DNA from: Limnanthes douglasii subsp. nivea
Lineage: Eukaryota; Streptophyta; Magnoliopsida; Brassicales; Limnanthaceae
Direction of reading: 5' to 3'
Assembly: GCA_036936605.1 (NCBI GenBank)
Contig: JAUPFV010000003.1
Span: forward strand, 100,573,278 to 100,637,277
DNA: 64,000 nucleotides
Both the position numbers and the translations under genes were made by a program. The notes under the pieces were generated by a model. That model searched no databases. It was given only the letters and a program-made list of their open reading frames with translations, and was not told where the DNA came from. Below are positions 10,915 to 21,158 of the stretch, piece after piece. Numbering within the stretch: the stretch's first letter is position 1; each line of letters starts with the position of its first letter.

Positions 10915-11510
10915 TCAGGCCTTGTTGCAAACCTTTCGAGCCGAAGCGCCATCGCTAGGTAGTCGACCTTCGGCTAAGAAGGCTATGATATCACGCCGCC
11001 AATCCGAGATTGTTACCGAGGAAACCTGGCAAGCGATTTCAGGTCGATTATCAAGCTCCTGTCGTTTGATGATGGATGGATTTTCTTGCTCGGTTACCCA
11101 GGGATAGCTGCTTGAGCAGGAAGCTGCTGCTAAGGAGTCTGCCACCATGTTTTCGCTCCTCGGGACGTGCTCGTACGTGATTTTGACAAACGAGGCAGCT
11201 AGCACTCTTAGCGCTGCTAAGTACTATAGTAGATGCTCTTTTATAGCTTCCGTAATTCCCGAGGCTTGGTTTATCAAAAGTTGGGAATCACTCACGAGAC
11301 GTACTTGCTTTGCACCACATACTTGCGCTAGCCGTAGCCCGGCCAGGGAAACTTCGTATTCAGCCTCGTTGTTTGAAGTATGGAAACCGAATCAAATGGC
11401 TTGGTGCATACTGATGCCTGTTGTGGTGATTATCGGTATCCCCGCTCCGCAGCCACTGACATTCGCCCCCCCTCCCCCCCCCCCCCGTCGGTGCGGATGG
11501 TCCACTCATT
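10915..11510 (-). pseudogene. Element B archaeal-type RNase H, split by a poly-C tract
   Basis: TIRTDGG is followed by a C7-T-C13 run on the plus strand (11466-11486) that reads as a string of Gly and shifts the frame. After the run the family sequence resumes (GCGAGIP, SNNEAEYE, SDSQLLI, EHVPRSENMVADSLA). At least one stop lies in the middle portion near 11397, and another near 11241. Confidence 0.75.
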
Positions 11511-12920
11511 TAGTTCGGCCTCTTTAGATGATGCATCCTGATCCGGACGTTCGGAATGGAACTTCACTAAAAAATCAGTCAGAGTTTGGCCTTTGATGGT
11601 TGTCCGCGGTTCAAAGTTGATGTCGAAATCGCCTAATTCGACCGACCATTTGAACATTCTCCCGGACATGTCCGGTCGCTGGAGGACGTACTTGAGCGGA
11701 AACGAGGTGCAGACTATGATAGGATGGGCTTGAAAATATGGACGCATTTTTCGTGCTGTCATTACTAAGGCGAGAGCCATTTTCTCCAACCTTAAATATC
11801 GTGTTTCCGCATCCAGTAAGCTTTTGCTTACAAAGTAGACCGCTGTAGGGGCTGGTCCTGACTCACTGATCAAGGCCGCACTAATTGCAAAGTCAGTAAC
11901 CGCAATGTAAAGAAAAAGGGTCTCGCCTGTTAGGGGCTTTGTTAAGAGGTTCGGGGACGACATGTATCGTTTAATCCCTAAGAACGCTTCGTTACATTCG
12001 GGTGTCCACACAAATTTCTTGGCTTGCCTCAAGACCTGAAAAAAGGGAGCGCATTTGTCAGATGAACGAGAGATAAAACGATTTAAAGCAGCCAGACGCC
12101 CAGTTAGGATCTGGACTTCCTTGATGTTCTTGGGTGGGGTCATGTCGGTAAGAGCTCGGAGTTTGATGGGGTCGGCTTCAATCCCTTTTTCGCTAACGAA
12201 GAAACCTAGAAATTTGCCTGACCGGACCCTGAAGGAGCATTTTTCTGGGTTGAGCTTAAGGTTTATACCCCGTAGGTTATCAAAAGTTTCTCGTAGATCG
12301 GTAAGATGGTCCTCGTCCGTTCCGCTCTTGACTAACATGTCATCAATGTGCACCTCCATATTCCTCCGAATTTGGCCTTCAAACGTTTTATTAACTAGTC
12401 TCTGGTATGTTGCCCCAGCATTTTTCAGTCCGAACGGCATGACTTTGTAGCAATACAGACCTCGGCCTGTTATAAACGTGGTGTTTTCCTGATCTGCTAT
12501 GTGCAATTTGATCTGATTATAGCCGGCGTACGCATCCATGAATGAAAGTAGTCTATTTCCCGAAGTCGAATCTACCAATTGGTCCATCCTCGGCATCGGG
12601 AAAGGGTCCTTCGGACACGCCCGATTGAGGTCGGTGAAATCCACGCACATTCTCCACTTCCCGTTTTTCTTCTTGACCAGAACGGGATTGGAGGTCCACA
12701 ACGGGTAACTTGCTTCCTTTATGTGTCCGACGCTGATCATTCTTTCGACTTCGCGTAAAATAATGTCTGCTTTTTCCGGTGAAAAAGCCCGACGCTTTTG
12801 AGAGACCGGTCTGACGTTTTTGTTGATAGTTAGTCTGTGAATGACACAAGACTCCAGGACCCCGGTTAGGTCCCTTGAGCACCATGCGAACAAATCTAGG
12901 TTCTCCCGTAGTAAAGACAA
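11511..12920 (-). CDS. Element B reverse transcriptase and first RNase H
   Basis: A long open frame holding the RT palm motifs NPVLVKKKNGKWRMCVDFTD, SFMDAYAGYNQIK and MEVHIDDMLVKS. The usual YIDD box has His instead of Tyr. The linked RNase H has YIAVTDFAIS and LEKMALALV but lacks the normal catalytic DAS, as in other Tat elements. The same frame ends at 11430 inside the poly-C damaged second RNase H. Confidence 0.85.
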
Positions 12921-13163
12921 TAACTGCTCCCTGAAGGTCGGTGATAAGCAGACCCCGATCTGCAGAACTTTTCCTTCGGTAAATGGGTGTTGTTCGCATT
13001 TCTCGTCGGTAGTCAGATAGCTAAGAGCCTCCCTAGGATCATCGGCATGTAATGACCCCGGGGGGAGCCCCTTTAACTTCTATTCCCGCGCCTGAGGCAT
13101 CTCTTGATCCTTCTTGGGTGCTAACGCTGCCCGGTAACATTCCCGCGCCGTTTTCTGGCTACT
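12921..13163 (-). other. Element B protease-RT linker
   Basis: Linker sequence between protease and RT. No undamaged frame covers it throughout. Confidence 0.4.
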
Positions 13164-13490
13164 TCAGACTATACCTACGTTGTTGCCGATTACGTATTTC
13201 AGACACTGATGGACGGTAGATAATACCGCATGCATTCGCGATATCCATGATCTTCCAAAAATTGTGTTATGGGAAGTCGGGGCGTCTACCACCACGAATA
13301 GAACGATAACCTCCTTCTTAAATGGGCCGCAGCCTAACTGAACGACGCCCTCAAATTCTCCTATAACATCAGTTGCTGACCCCGTAAATCCCACTATGGT
13401 ACGGTCTGACCGTGTGATGACCGGCGGCGTCCTAAACTTGGCGAAAGTGGACGCGAAGATTATGTTGGCCGAACTAACGGTATCAACCTA
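13164..13490 (-). pseudogene. Element B aspartic protease, active-site and stop mutations
   Basis: The family sequence (IVGFTGSATDVIGEFEG, HNTIFGRSWISRMHAV, VHQCLKYV) identifies the retropepsin-like domain. The active site reads D-T-V instead of D-T-G, and a TAG stop at 13488-13490 lies just before it. Further frame changes occur near 13395. The protease should be inactive. Confidence 0.8.
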
Positions 13491-15677
13491 GATGCGTCGG
13501 ACTTCCTCCCCCGCGATGGCTGCCCCGATCACAATGACATCCTCATGAGGGCCGGCTATGTCTCTCATGTCGTCGTCGTCAAAATACAAGATCGGTGATG
13601 GGGCGTTTTTGGACTCGGAATAAGGTCGAGCCTCTAATTGAGTGGTTAGGTTTACAATATGCCTTTTCCTGGAAGAGTGCGTAGTTCCTGCCATATAATC
13701 TCCACCGAAAATAGTTAGGGATTCAAAGAATTCACAAAGGCTTCTTAAATTACCGACGTTTTCCTCTACTTCTTCTTCGATTATCTCGATGATGTTGCGG
13801 TTTGCTTTGGGCTCGATGTATTCAATGGAAACATCGAAAGGGTCGGTTACCTCAGAAATGGTCATAGCGGTTTCGGGCTTCGGAATTATCACGACTTCCT
13901 TCGAAGTTGTACTCTGCTCTGCTTTCTTAACGTATTTTAGGAGGTTTCCGTGCTCTATGAGCATCTGTATTTCTTTCTTCAGGGCAATGCAGTCCTTAGT
14001 ATCATGCCCCACGTCTTCGTGATAACAACAATAGCGGTTGTTCCTCTGTTCCCGAGACGTCGGTATCGAGAAAGGCCTTCGGTACATCCCGTTTTTTTTA
14101 GTTTTTTCGAAGATTGACGAAACACATTTTGTCAGGTCGACGAAATAAGCAGGTCGGATCCACTTGTTAGATATGGGTCTTGAGGCTGTTTGACTTGTCT
14201 GTTCCGTTTTCTGGCTTGGTTGAGCCGCATGTTTGGTAGGTAAGGAGTGGGTCGGATGTATTGTGCTAACGGGTTGGGCTGCTTGAGCGTAGCTAGATTG
14301 AGTCCCCTGTCTTATCACCACCGCCGCTTGCGCGCTCTGCTGAATTTGCGCAGCCAATTCGGACACCTCGGTTTCTTCGATCAATATTTTCTTTTCCACC
14401 TGAGCCAGAAGGGCGGAGAAAGTGAATTATTGCTTCTTAGTTACCGATTGCTTCATCGGTCCCGGGAGTAAACCCAAGCGATATGCGGTTAATGCCACAT
14501 TTTCCTCGCAATGGTCCAGGTCGGCCTTAGCATCGATAAAACGCCTGGTATAATCCCTGAGGCTCTCTCCCAACCTCTTTTTGCAATTCATAATAGTGTC
14601 TCCGTTGGCTCGGAAGCTCTTGCTCCCGACGAAATGTTGCCTGAACATTGTCCAGAACATCCCGAAGTTTTTGATGCTGCCTTGCGGTAGTCGGTTGTAC
14701 CACTTGGACGCCCGATCTCGGAAAGTCATCGAAAATGCCCTACATAGGAGTTTATTATCATTGTCAAAACTCAGCATAAAGTTTTTGAAGGCTTCTAGGT
14801 GGTTATCCGGATCATTCTTCCCGTCGTACTTTTCCAACTTGGAAATATCGAACTGCTTCGGGAGCTGTCCCGCTAATATTTCGTCGGTCAATGGGGAAGC
14901 CCTCCAGTTCATCCCATACCCGAAAGCTCCGCCTCCGAGTCCTTCTGTCTGAACTCCGTAGAGACCCTCATCCCCTGGATTGATGAACTGGCTGCTGGTT
15001 CGGTACCCTTGGTTCTGGCTGTTCGAGGGTGGCTATTGTACCTGAGGAAGTGCTACACGCTCTTCCCGACTGGCTACGGGCATTTCTTTCTCAAATGACA
15101 TTGGAGTCTGTTTTTCGGTGCTACCCTTTTTATACTTCGAAGAGTCTGACCGAGGTCCTCGGCGTCTTCGGGAACGATTTTTCTGTGCGCGTTTGCTTAT
15201 ACGTTCCCGCCGTCGATACTCCATTCCCGATGAATCGTTCGAGGTGTAATCGGTAGAAACGTCGTGATGGTCCTCCGGGTACTGCTGCCTTCTGGTATTC
15301 TGCCCTTCCTCGGGACGAAGCTCCCGATAGCACCTTACAGGTCGGGCCTCGATGCGATGCCCCACGGTCGGGTTGCCTCCGCTGCGGTCACCCGCGAACG
15401 GTTCTTTGCCTTTTCCGTCCCGAACCCTTTTCTCGTCTAGCGCCCGCTCTCTTTCAGCGTTCAGCCCGGCAATGTCTTCCAGGAGCTGTCTTCGGGTCAT
15501 GATAAGGGTTGATCGTTTGTCCCGACCTTGGACATAACGTTCTCGACCCGCGGCTCCTTCACCCTCGGATAACGACACGGCTCGGGCTACTTCTCTCCCG
15601 ACCCTCTCATCTACCGCCTCGTCATTCATCTTTTCAATCATGATTTTTAAAGAAAAAGATTCATTTTTGGGTATCAC
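13491..15677 (-). pseudogene. Element B gag
   Basis: The N-terminal charged region is at 15033-15677. The gag core at 14427-14912 has LEKYDGKNDPDNHLEAF, FRDRASKWYNRLP and MFRQHFVGSK. A downstream zinc knuckle reads CCYHEDVGHDTKDC (frame 13488-14399). The three frames are separated by stops, so no continuous gag remains. Gag would form the particle and bind the element RNA. Confidence 0.82.
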
Positions 15678-15680
15678 GCT

Positions 15681-15699
15681 TTCCCACGGACGGCGCCAA
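15681..15699 (-). other. Element B primer-binding site
   Basis: On the minus strand, TTGGCGCCGTCCGTGGGAA lies seven bases after the end of the 5' LTR. TGGCGCC is a common plant gypsy primer-site core; I do not assign the tRNA. Confidence 0.65.
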
Positions 15700-15706
15700 T
15701 GATGAG

Positions 15707-16027
15707 TGAATAAATGACTTAAGGAATATTTCGGATCTTGAATCTGATTTGACTAGAGAGAGAATGTAGAGAGAGAAGATGCAAAAAGAATAGAATAATA
15801 ATGAATGTCCCACCTACCAAGAATAAAGAATCCCCTTTTATAGTGTTGGAAGGTGGACCTATTTTATGTTCTTGGTGGGCTTGCCTTATTGCCTCTTTAG
15901 TACCTTATGGTTTTTATTGTTTACAAATCACTCTCTAACTAATTATAAATACTCAAATAAATACATTAGTTTCCTTTTATTAACAATTGGCTCGTTGTTC
16001 TTATTACCGGCGAATTTTCCCTTATCA
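15707..16027 (-). repeat. Element B 5' LTR
   Basis: 321 bp, partner of 5547-5868, with the same TG..CA termini on the minus strand. About nine or ten differences by eye. Confidence 0.9.
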
Positions 16028-18368
16028 CCCCCAACGTCCGAGGAGCCAGTGTTGTTGCATAACACTTTCTTGCTACCTTTTGGCTGCTCCGAAAAACTCC
16101 CACTTGTCCTTGCACAACATATTTCAAACATTGGTGGACTATTGAGGCCACTGCATGCATCCTAGAGAGCCAAGATCTCCCTAGAATAACATTATAACAA
16201 GTGGGACAATCCACCACAATAAAAGTATTCTAACCATCTTTTTAAAAGGGCCTTGCCCAACAAAACTTCCTCTTCGAACTCCCCGATCACATCTGCTGAG
16301 CTTCCAGTGAAACCCACAATTGACCTGTCCGAATGCTGAATCACTGCTGGATTCTTCATCTTTTTGTAAGAAGTTAAAAAGAGGATATTGGTTGAACTCC
16401 CAGTATCCACCAAGATTCGTCTTATGTCATTGCCCCCAATGGATGCTCCTATGACAACAACATCTTCATGAGGGCCAGCTATATCCCTCAAGTTATCCTC
16501 ATCGAAAACAATAAAGGGAAATGGAATCTGTGATTGATAGGAGGTCATGCCTCCTTCCAGCTGGGTAGCTAAAGTAAGAACATGCCTCTTCCTCGAAGAT
16601 GCAGTGGGTGCTGTCATGCTATCCCCTCCGAAAATTGTGAGTGACTCAAAAAAATTAATAAGCCCGGACACTGTTTTACAACATTCCTCAATGACACCTA
16701 CTCTGTTTCGAGTTGGATCAGGGTCCAAGTATTCTGATTCTACATCGAATCTCTCGATTATCACCATAGCCCCCTCCAGAGCGGATGTGCCTGCATTGTT
16801 TGGACCAGCCCGATGAGCATTATCAGGCTTATTTCCTCCTCTTCTTTTGACATATGCTCCCAGCTTTCCTCTTTCAATTAATTCTGGACTTCTTGCTTTA
16901 AAGAAATACAATCATCAGTGGTATGGCCAGTATCATTATGGTACTGACAGAAGGAATTGTTACGATGCTCCATAGGAGATTGTAGTGCAGCCGGCCTTCT
17001 ATAGTGTACTTCTTCCTTTGTTTTGTCATAAATGGTGGCTACACTTTCTTTTAACTCAGCAAACCACTCCGGTTGAACCCAAGGCCCTCTCTTATTTCTA
17101 GATTGTTGACTCTGGGCAGACGCAACTGGCTAGGACTGAGCTTTAGCTCTGTTATGACCCTGCCCGGCCTCCCTTGTCTTGTTCCCAGACTGATTCCGGT
17201 TGGGGTTTGGTGCAGCCGGGGCAGACCTCACCTGCATGTGCACCCTAGTTTTCTTTGATTCATCAATGTTAATTTGCTTTCCAACTTGATTCAGTAGACC
17301 TCCCCAAGTCATAGCTTTTTTCCTGGTTAGTGAATGAGCCAAATTTCCAGGGTTTAAGCCCTGCCTCAAAGATGTTATTGCTACTTGCTCAAAGCAATCA
17401 GCCAACCCATATTTAGTGTTTACAAAACGACTTATGTATTATTTCAGTGATTCGTTCGGTTCTTGGGCACAATGGATAATTGTGTCCCCATTGCCCTTCA
17501 ACTCCTTACTTCCAACAAACTGCCTCTGGAAGGCCACCCAGGGCCAAGAACAGTCGTTGGTTTGATACACCAACGCTCCTCTCCTTTTAGTAAAAGTTAT
17601 CGAAATTTCTGATGCACCCCTGCGGTAAGCTGTTATACCACTTCAGAGCACTCCCCGTAAAGGATTGGGAGAATGCTCTACAAAGCAACTTGTCGTCATC
17701 ATCGAAATTCATCATGAAATTTTTGAATTGTTCCAAGTGGTTGTTCGGATCTTTATTGTCATCGTATTTCTCCATTTTTGTACTATCAAACCTCTTAAGG
17801 AGTTTTATGGACAGAATATTGGATTACAATGGAGATTGTCTCCAATTCCGGCCATGACTGAAAACGGTATCATCATTGGGAGTTGCAAAGATACCTGGTT
17901 CATTATGGAAGGCAAAAGGATCCACCAGCATCCGGTCTATGTGTCTCCGGCTATGAGATAACCCTTTGCCTATATTCCTCTTTAACTTTTCATGCCTATC
18001 CCTTTTTCTTGAATACTTCTTAATCAACTTTTGTTTCTTTTTAGACCGGCCCTCATCACTGCTGGAGGACAAAGACTCTTCAACTCCATCCTCGCCCGAG
18101 GAGCTATTAGAAGATTCTGAGTCTGAATCAGAGCTCTCCACTGGCTTGGACCGGTGACATGGGTCTTCGCAGGCTCATGCTCTCTAGGGTTTTCAGTATG
18201 ATGAGCAACTGGTGCATTTGACTTATGTTTTATGCCCATCTTTGCCTTCTCTGCCCTCAGAGCTTCTATCTCTCCCTTTAATCTATCACGCTCCTCGATG
18301 GTATATTCATCATTTTCACCCACCACTTCAAGCAAAGTTGGTGGTACTTCCGGTGCGTCCGGATTCAT
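16028..18368 (-). pseudogene. Element A gag and protease, broken
   Basis: Order on the minus strand is as follows. First is a Glu-rich N-terminus (ENDEYTIEERDRLKGEIEAL), then a Ser-rich acidic stretch. The gag core at 17587-17775 has NNHLEQFKNFMMNFDDDDK and GSALKWYNSLPQGC. A zinc knuckle of the CxxHxxxxHxxxxC type lies near 16930-16980 (CQYHNDTGHTTDDC). The protease has an intact active site (ILVDTGSSTNILF) and VGFTGSSADVIGEFEEE. Several frameshifts and stops separate these pieces. The protease C-terminus runs to 16028, where B is inserted. Confidence 0.82.
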
Positions 18369-18420
18369 TCAGACTGATTTTTCTGATGGTTTCGAATGTT
18401 AGATTCAGGCACCGTCATGC

Positions 18421-18438
18421 TCCCATTGTGGTCGCCAA
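18421..18438 (-). other. Element A primer-binding site
   Basis: Minus-strand TTGGCGACCACAATGGGA follows the 5' LTR after two bases. The same site is found in element D at 39455-39474. Confidence 0.65.
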
Positions 18439-18440
18439 TT

Positions 18441-18860
18441 TGGTGTGGTTTATTTTTGTCTGAGGGTAAGATTGTAATTTTTTGTTTAGAGTTTTGTGGA
18501 TTTTTGAGAGTATTTAATGTTTGGGTAGAATGTAGAGGGAGAATCGAGCTGCCTGGTTGTATTTAATTTTCATTACCCTTATTTAATGTTGGTGGTTGGG
18601 TATTTATACCCTTATATTTGGGCCACATGGGCTTTCGGATCGTGTTTAATGGATTCGGGTCGAGTTTAAGGATCCATTAGTTCTAAGTAAGTGAACATGC
18701 AGCTTAGTCCAAAAGTGATTAGATTTTAAGTACTTTAGTTTTGTTCGGATAGTTCAATGGGTGATGGTGTCCGAACTGCCTCTCTCCGATAAGGTGGACA
18801 TTGTCTGAATTGACCCTGTCCGGTTCCCATAAAATGTGGCGACAGAATCTAGACTCATCA
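18441..18860 (-). repeat. Element A 5' LTR
   Basis: 420 bp. On the minus strand it starts TGATGAGTCTAG and ends AAACCACACCA. It is homologous to the LTRs of C (24514-24893) and D (39078-39454), including a TATAAATACC TATA box. The partner LTR lies beyond the left edge. Confidence 0.85.
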
Positions 18861-19335
18861 GAACAGGAGTACTAAATAAGCTACAGAAGAGAAAACTAAA
18901 AAAGAGTGGGTTGTCCGGACTAATGGTGGATCAAGCACAATGGGTTGTGGGGCTGGGATTTGTTTAACCTCTTAATATGGTGATAAGTTATACCAGGCTA
19001 TATGCTTTGCTTTTAGGGCTTCTAACAATGAGTCTGAATATGAGGCAGCTATAGCTGGTCTAAAGTTAGTTTTTGTGTGGGGCTAAAGGGGTTAGATTAA
19101 TGAGTGATTCTCAGATTCTTATCCACCATACTCAAGGTCAGTCCGAAGCCAATAAGGAGCAGTTGATCAAATACGTGTCCATTCTTAAATAAGTAGCAGC
19201 CAACTTAAAAAATATCAGCTATGATCATATTCTTAGATAAAAAAACACAATGGCAAACTCCTTAGCAACCATAGCATACTTTGAGTCCTACCCATGGATT
19301 CATGTACAAGAATGCCCATCTGTATAACCAAATCA
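18861..19335 (+). pseudogene. Element C archaeal-type RNase H, inactivated
   Basis: EWVVRTNGGS replaces the family RTDGGS, losing the first catalytic Asp. SNNESEYEAAIAGL and SDSQILIH are recognisable, but there are stops (for example near 18970 and 19190) and a frame change near 19075. Confidence 0.75.
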
Positions 19336-20620
19336 GAGTAAGAAAGAGGAGGAGAGCTTAAGTGTACAAGTGGTTCAACCCAAAGATTGGAGATTTTCTC
19401 TTCTTCAATACATCTCTGATGGAATTTTGCCTCCGGAGAAGGCTATGACCAGGAAAATGAAACACAGGGCTCGTGGTTTCTTGATCATAAGAGAGGTTCT
19501 TTATAAGAAGTCGTTCAGAAAACCTCTCCTACGTTTTTTGGGGGCTGAAGAGTCCCAAATTGTTTTATCTGAACTACATGATGGAGATGGATCAGCACAC
19601 TGTGGCTATAGAGCTCTAAGCCGGAGGGTTTTGTTGGCCGGATACTATTGGCCTTCCATTGTGGCAGATGCTAAGGAATTGGTGAAGAAATGTGACCCAT
19701 GCCAAAAATATGGTAACAAAGTTCATATCTCAACTGTTCCAATGGAGTCAATTTCTGAGCCAGTGCATTTTGCTCGTTGGGAACTGGATTTAGTTGGGCC
19801 TCTACCAATGGCGTTTGGAGGGTGCAAGACTATTATTTTAGCCAATGATTATTTCTCAAAGTGGATAGAAGCAGGGCCCCCTGGCAGGAACTACTTCGAA
19901 AGCTGTTATAAAATTTATCTTGTCTAACATTTGTTACAGATTTGGGGTTCCACAAAAGATAACCACAAATAATGGGCCACAATTTGATAACAAGGATATG
20001 GAGAATTTTTGTGCCTCCAGGGGCATTCAACATTGCTTCTCTTCTCATTTCCATCCACAAATAAATGGTCAAGTTGAAATGGCAAACAGGACCATTATGT
20101 CCGGTCTGAAAAAGAATTTAGAAGGGATTGCAGGGAAGTGGCCAAGCTATTTGCAAGAAGTATTGTGGGCGTACCGAACTACTCCTGGAGCTGCTACACA
20201 AAAATGTCCTTTTGCCTTGGTGTATGGGATGGATGAAATTACTCCTATAGAGGCAACTCTACCATAATACAGAGTCCACAACTATTCCGAACAGGCCAAT
20301 GAATTGGCAATTAGAAGTCAGTTGGACTTAATAGAAGGAAGAAGAGTTAAGGCTCATATTAGAACCACCCATTACCAAGGTTTGATGAGAAACAGATTTG
20401 CTTCAATCAAGAGAAGGGATTTTCAGTTAGGGGATAAAGTATTAAGAAAGGTTTTCTTGCATACTAAGGAAAAACAGTTCGGCAAACTAGCTCCAAACTG
20501 GGAAGGCCCTTATGAGGTCTCCGAAAAACTTAAGCCTGGGACATATAGGGTTCGAGACGAAGATGGAAGAATCCTAAAGCACCCCTAGAATATTGAACAC
20601 CTCCGGTTATATCTGGAATG
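19336..20620 (+). pseudogene. Element C integrase, broken
   Basis: The HHCC region (LHDGDGSAHCGY, CDPCQKY) and LDLVGPLPM lie in the frame at 19370-19927. A frameshift at about 19890 leads to the frame at 19920-20267. There the core reads TTNNGPQFD (second catalytic Asp changed to Asn) and INGQVEMANRT. A stop near 20266 precedes the C-terminal segment (GDKVLRKVFLHTK). Confidence 0.82.
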
Positions 20621-20666
20621 AAAGTTGTGTAAATATTTACTTGATTAAAGTCCATGTAAATATTAT

Positions 20667-20720
20667 GGGGCATACTCTTTCCTACCCTAGTGGCGCATGG
20701 AGGTTTTAATGAGGTGTCTG
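20667..20720. promoter_or_regulatory. Conserved non-coding block, copy in element C
   Basis: GGGGCATACTCTTTCCTACC..AGGTTTTAATGAGGTGTC, in inverse orientation to the copies in A and B, as expected from the orientation of C. Confidence 0.6.
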
Positions 20721-21158
20721 GTTTTTTCAATAAAATACGATGCCTTCTTAAAATATTCGGAGTGATTTGATTACAATTCCTTTTAAGTCTTCAATTTAAT
20801 ACTAAGGATCTTTGACAGATCAGATTAATCTGGTTGAATGATGACCATTAAATACATGTCATTAGAGATTTTTTAACACTTTCATCTTAAAAATTTGTAA
20901 AGTAAAGAAGGGATCTTTAAACATTAGCCATTAAAATTGAAAGCAAGTATGAAACAAAACAAAAGTTGGGTAAGATAAGCATGTTCGGGTAAGAATCGGA
21001 CAATGATATTAAAACACAAAATATGCATTGGGCATCCAAGGACTTTAAGTTTTAGGCTTAACCAGACTCAAACCGGATATAATTACAAAAATGCCTTGGC
21101 TATCCAAGGACTTTAATAGTTCCCAAAATAAAGAAAACAAAAAAGATAGTTAAAAACT
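20721..21158. other. Spacer between integrase and aORF of element C
   Basis: AT-rich, no gene. GCCTTGGCTATCCAAGGACT near 21090 is a family-conserved palindromic-looking piece next to the aORF stop. Confidence 0.45.

Larger units (their letters stand above)
5547..16027 (-). mobile_element. Ty3/gypsy element B (Tat-like), two LTRs, nested in A
   Basis: A complete-length minus-strand element. The 5' LTR is at 15707-16027, the primer site next to it, gag at 13500-15677, protease at 13164-13490, and RT/RNase H at 11530-12920. The archaeal RNase H follows at 10915-11510 and integrase at 9765-10902. A 90-bp tandem repeat, an opposite-strand aORF at 6397-8960, a polypurine tract and the 3' LTR at 5547-5868 complete it. 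It is more GC-rich than A, C and D and belongs to a different family of the same lineage. Flanks are CTCAC on the left and CCCCC on the right, so there is no clean target duplication. Stops and frameshifts make it non-autonomous. Confidence 0.9.
1..18860 (-). mobile_element. Ty3/gypsy element A (Tat-like), interrupted by element B
   Basis: This LTR retrotransposon reads on the minus strand. Its 5' LTR is at 18441-18860, and gag-protease lies at 16028-18368. RT, RNase H, archaeal-type RNase H and integrase lie at 2251-5404, and an opposite-strand extra ORF occupies 1-1743. The 3' LTR lies beyond the left edge. Element B (5547-16027) is inserted between the protease and RT parts, since protease-side sequence resumes at 16028. 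Two RNase H domains plus an antisense extra ORF are features of the plant Tat lineage (established knowledge). The element is broken by several stops and frameshifts and is not autonomous. Confidence 0.88.
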
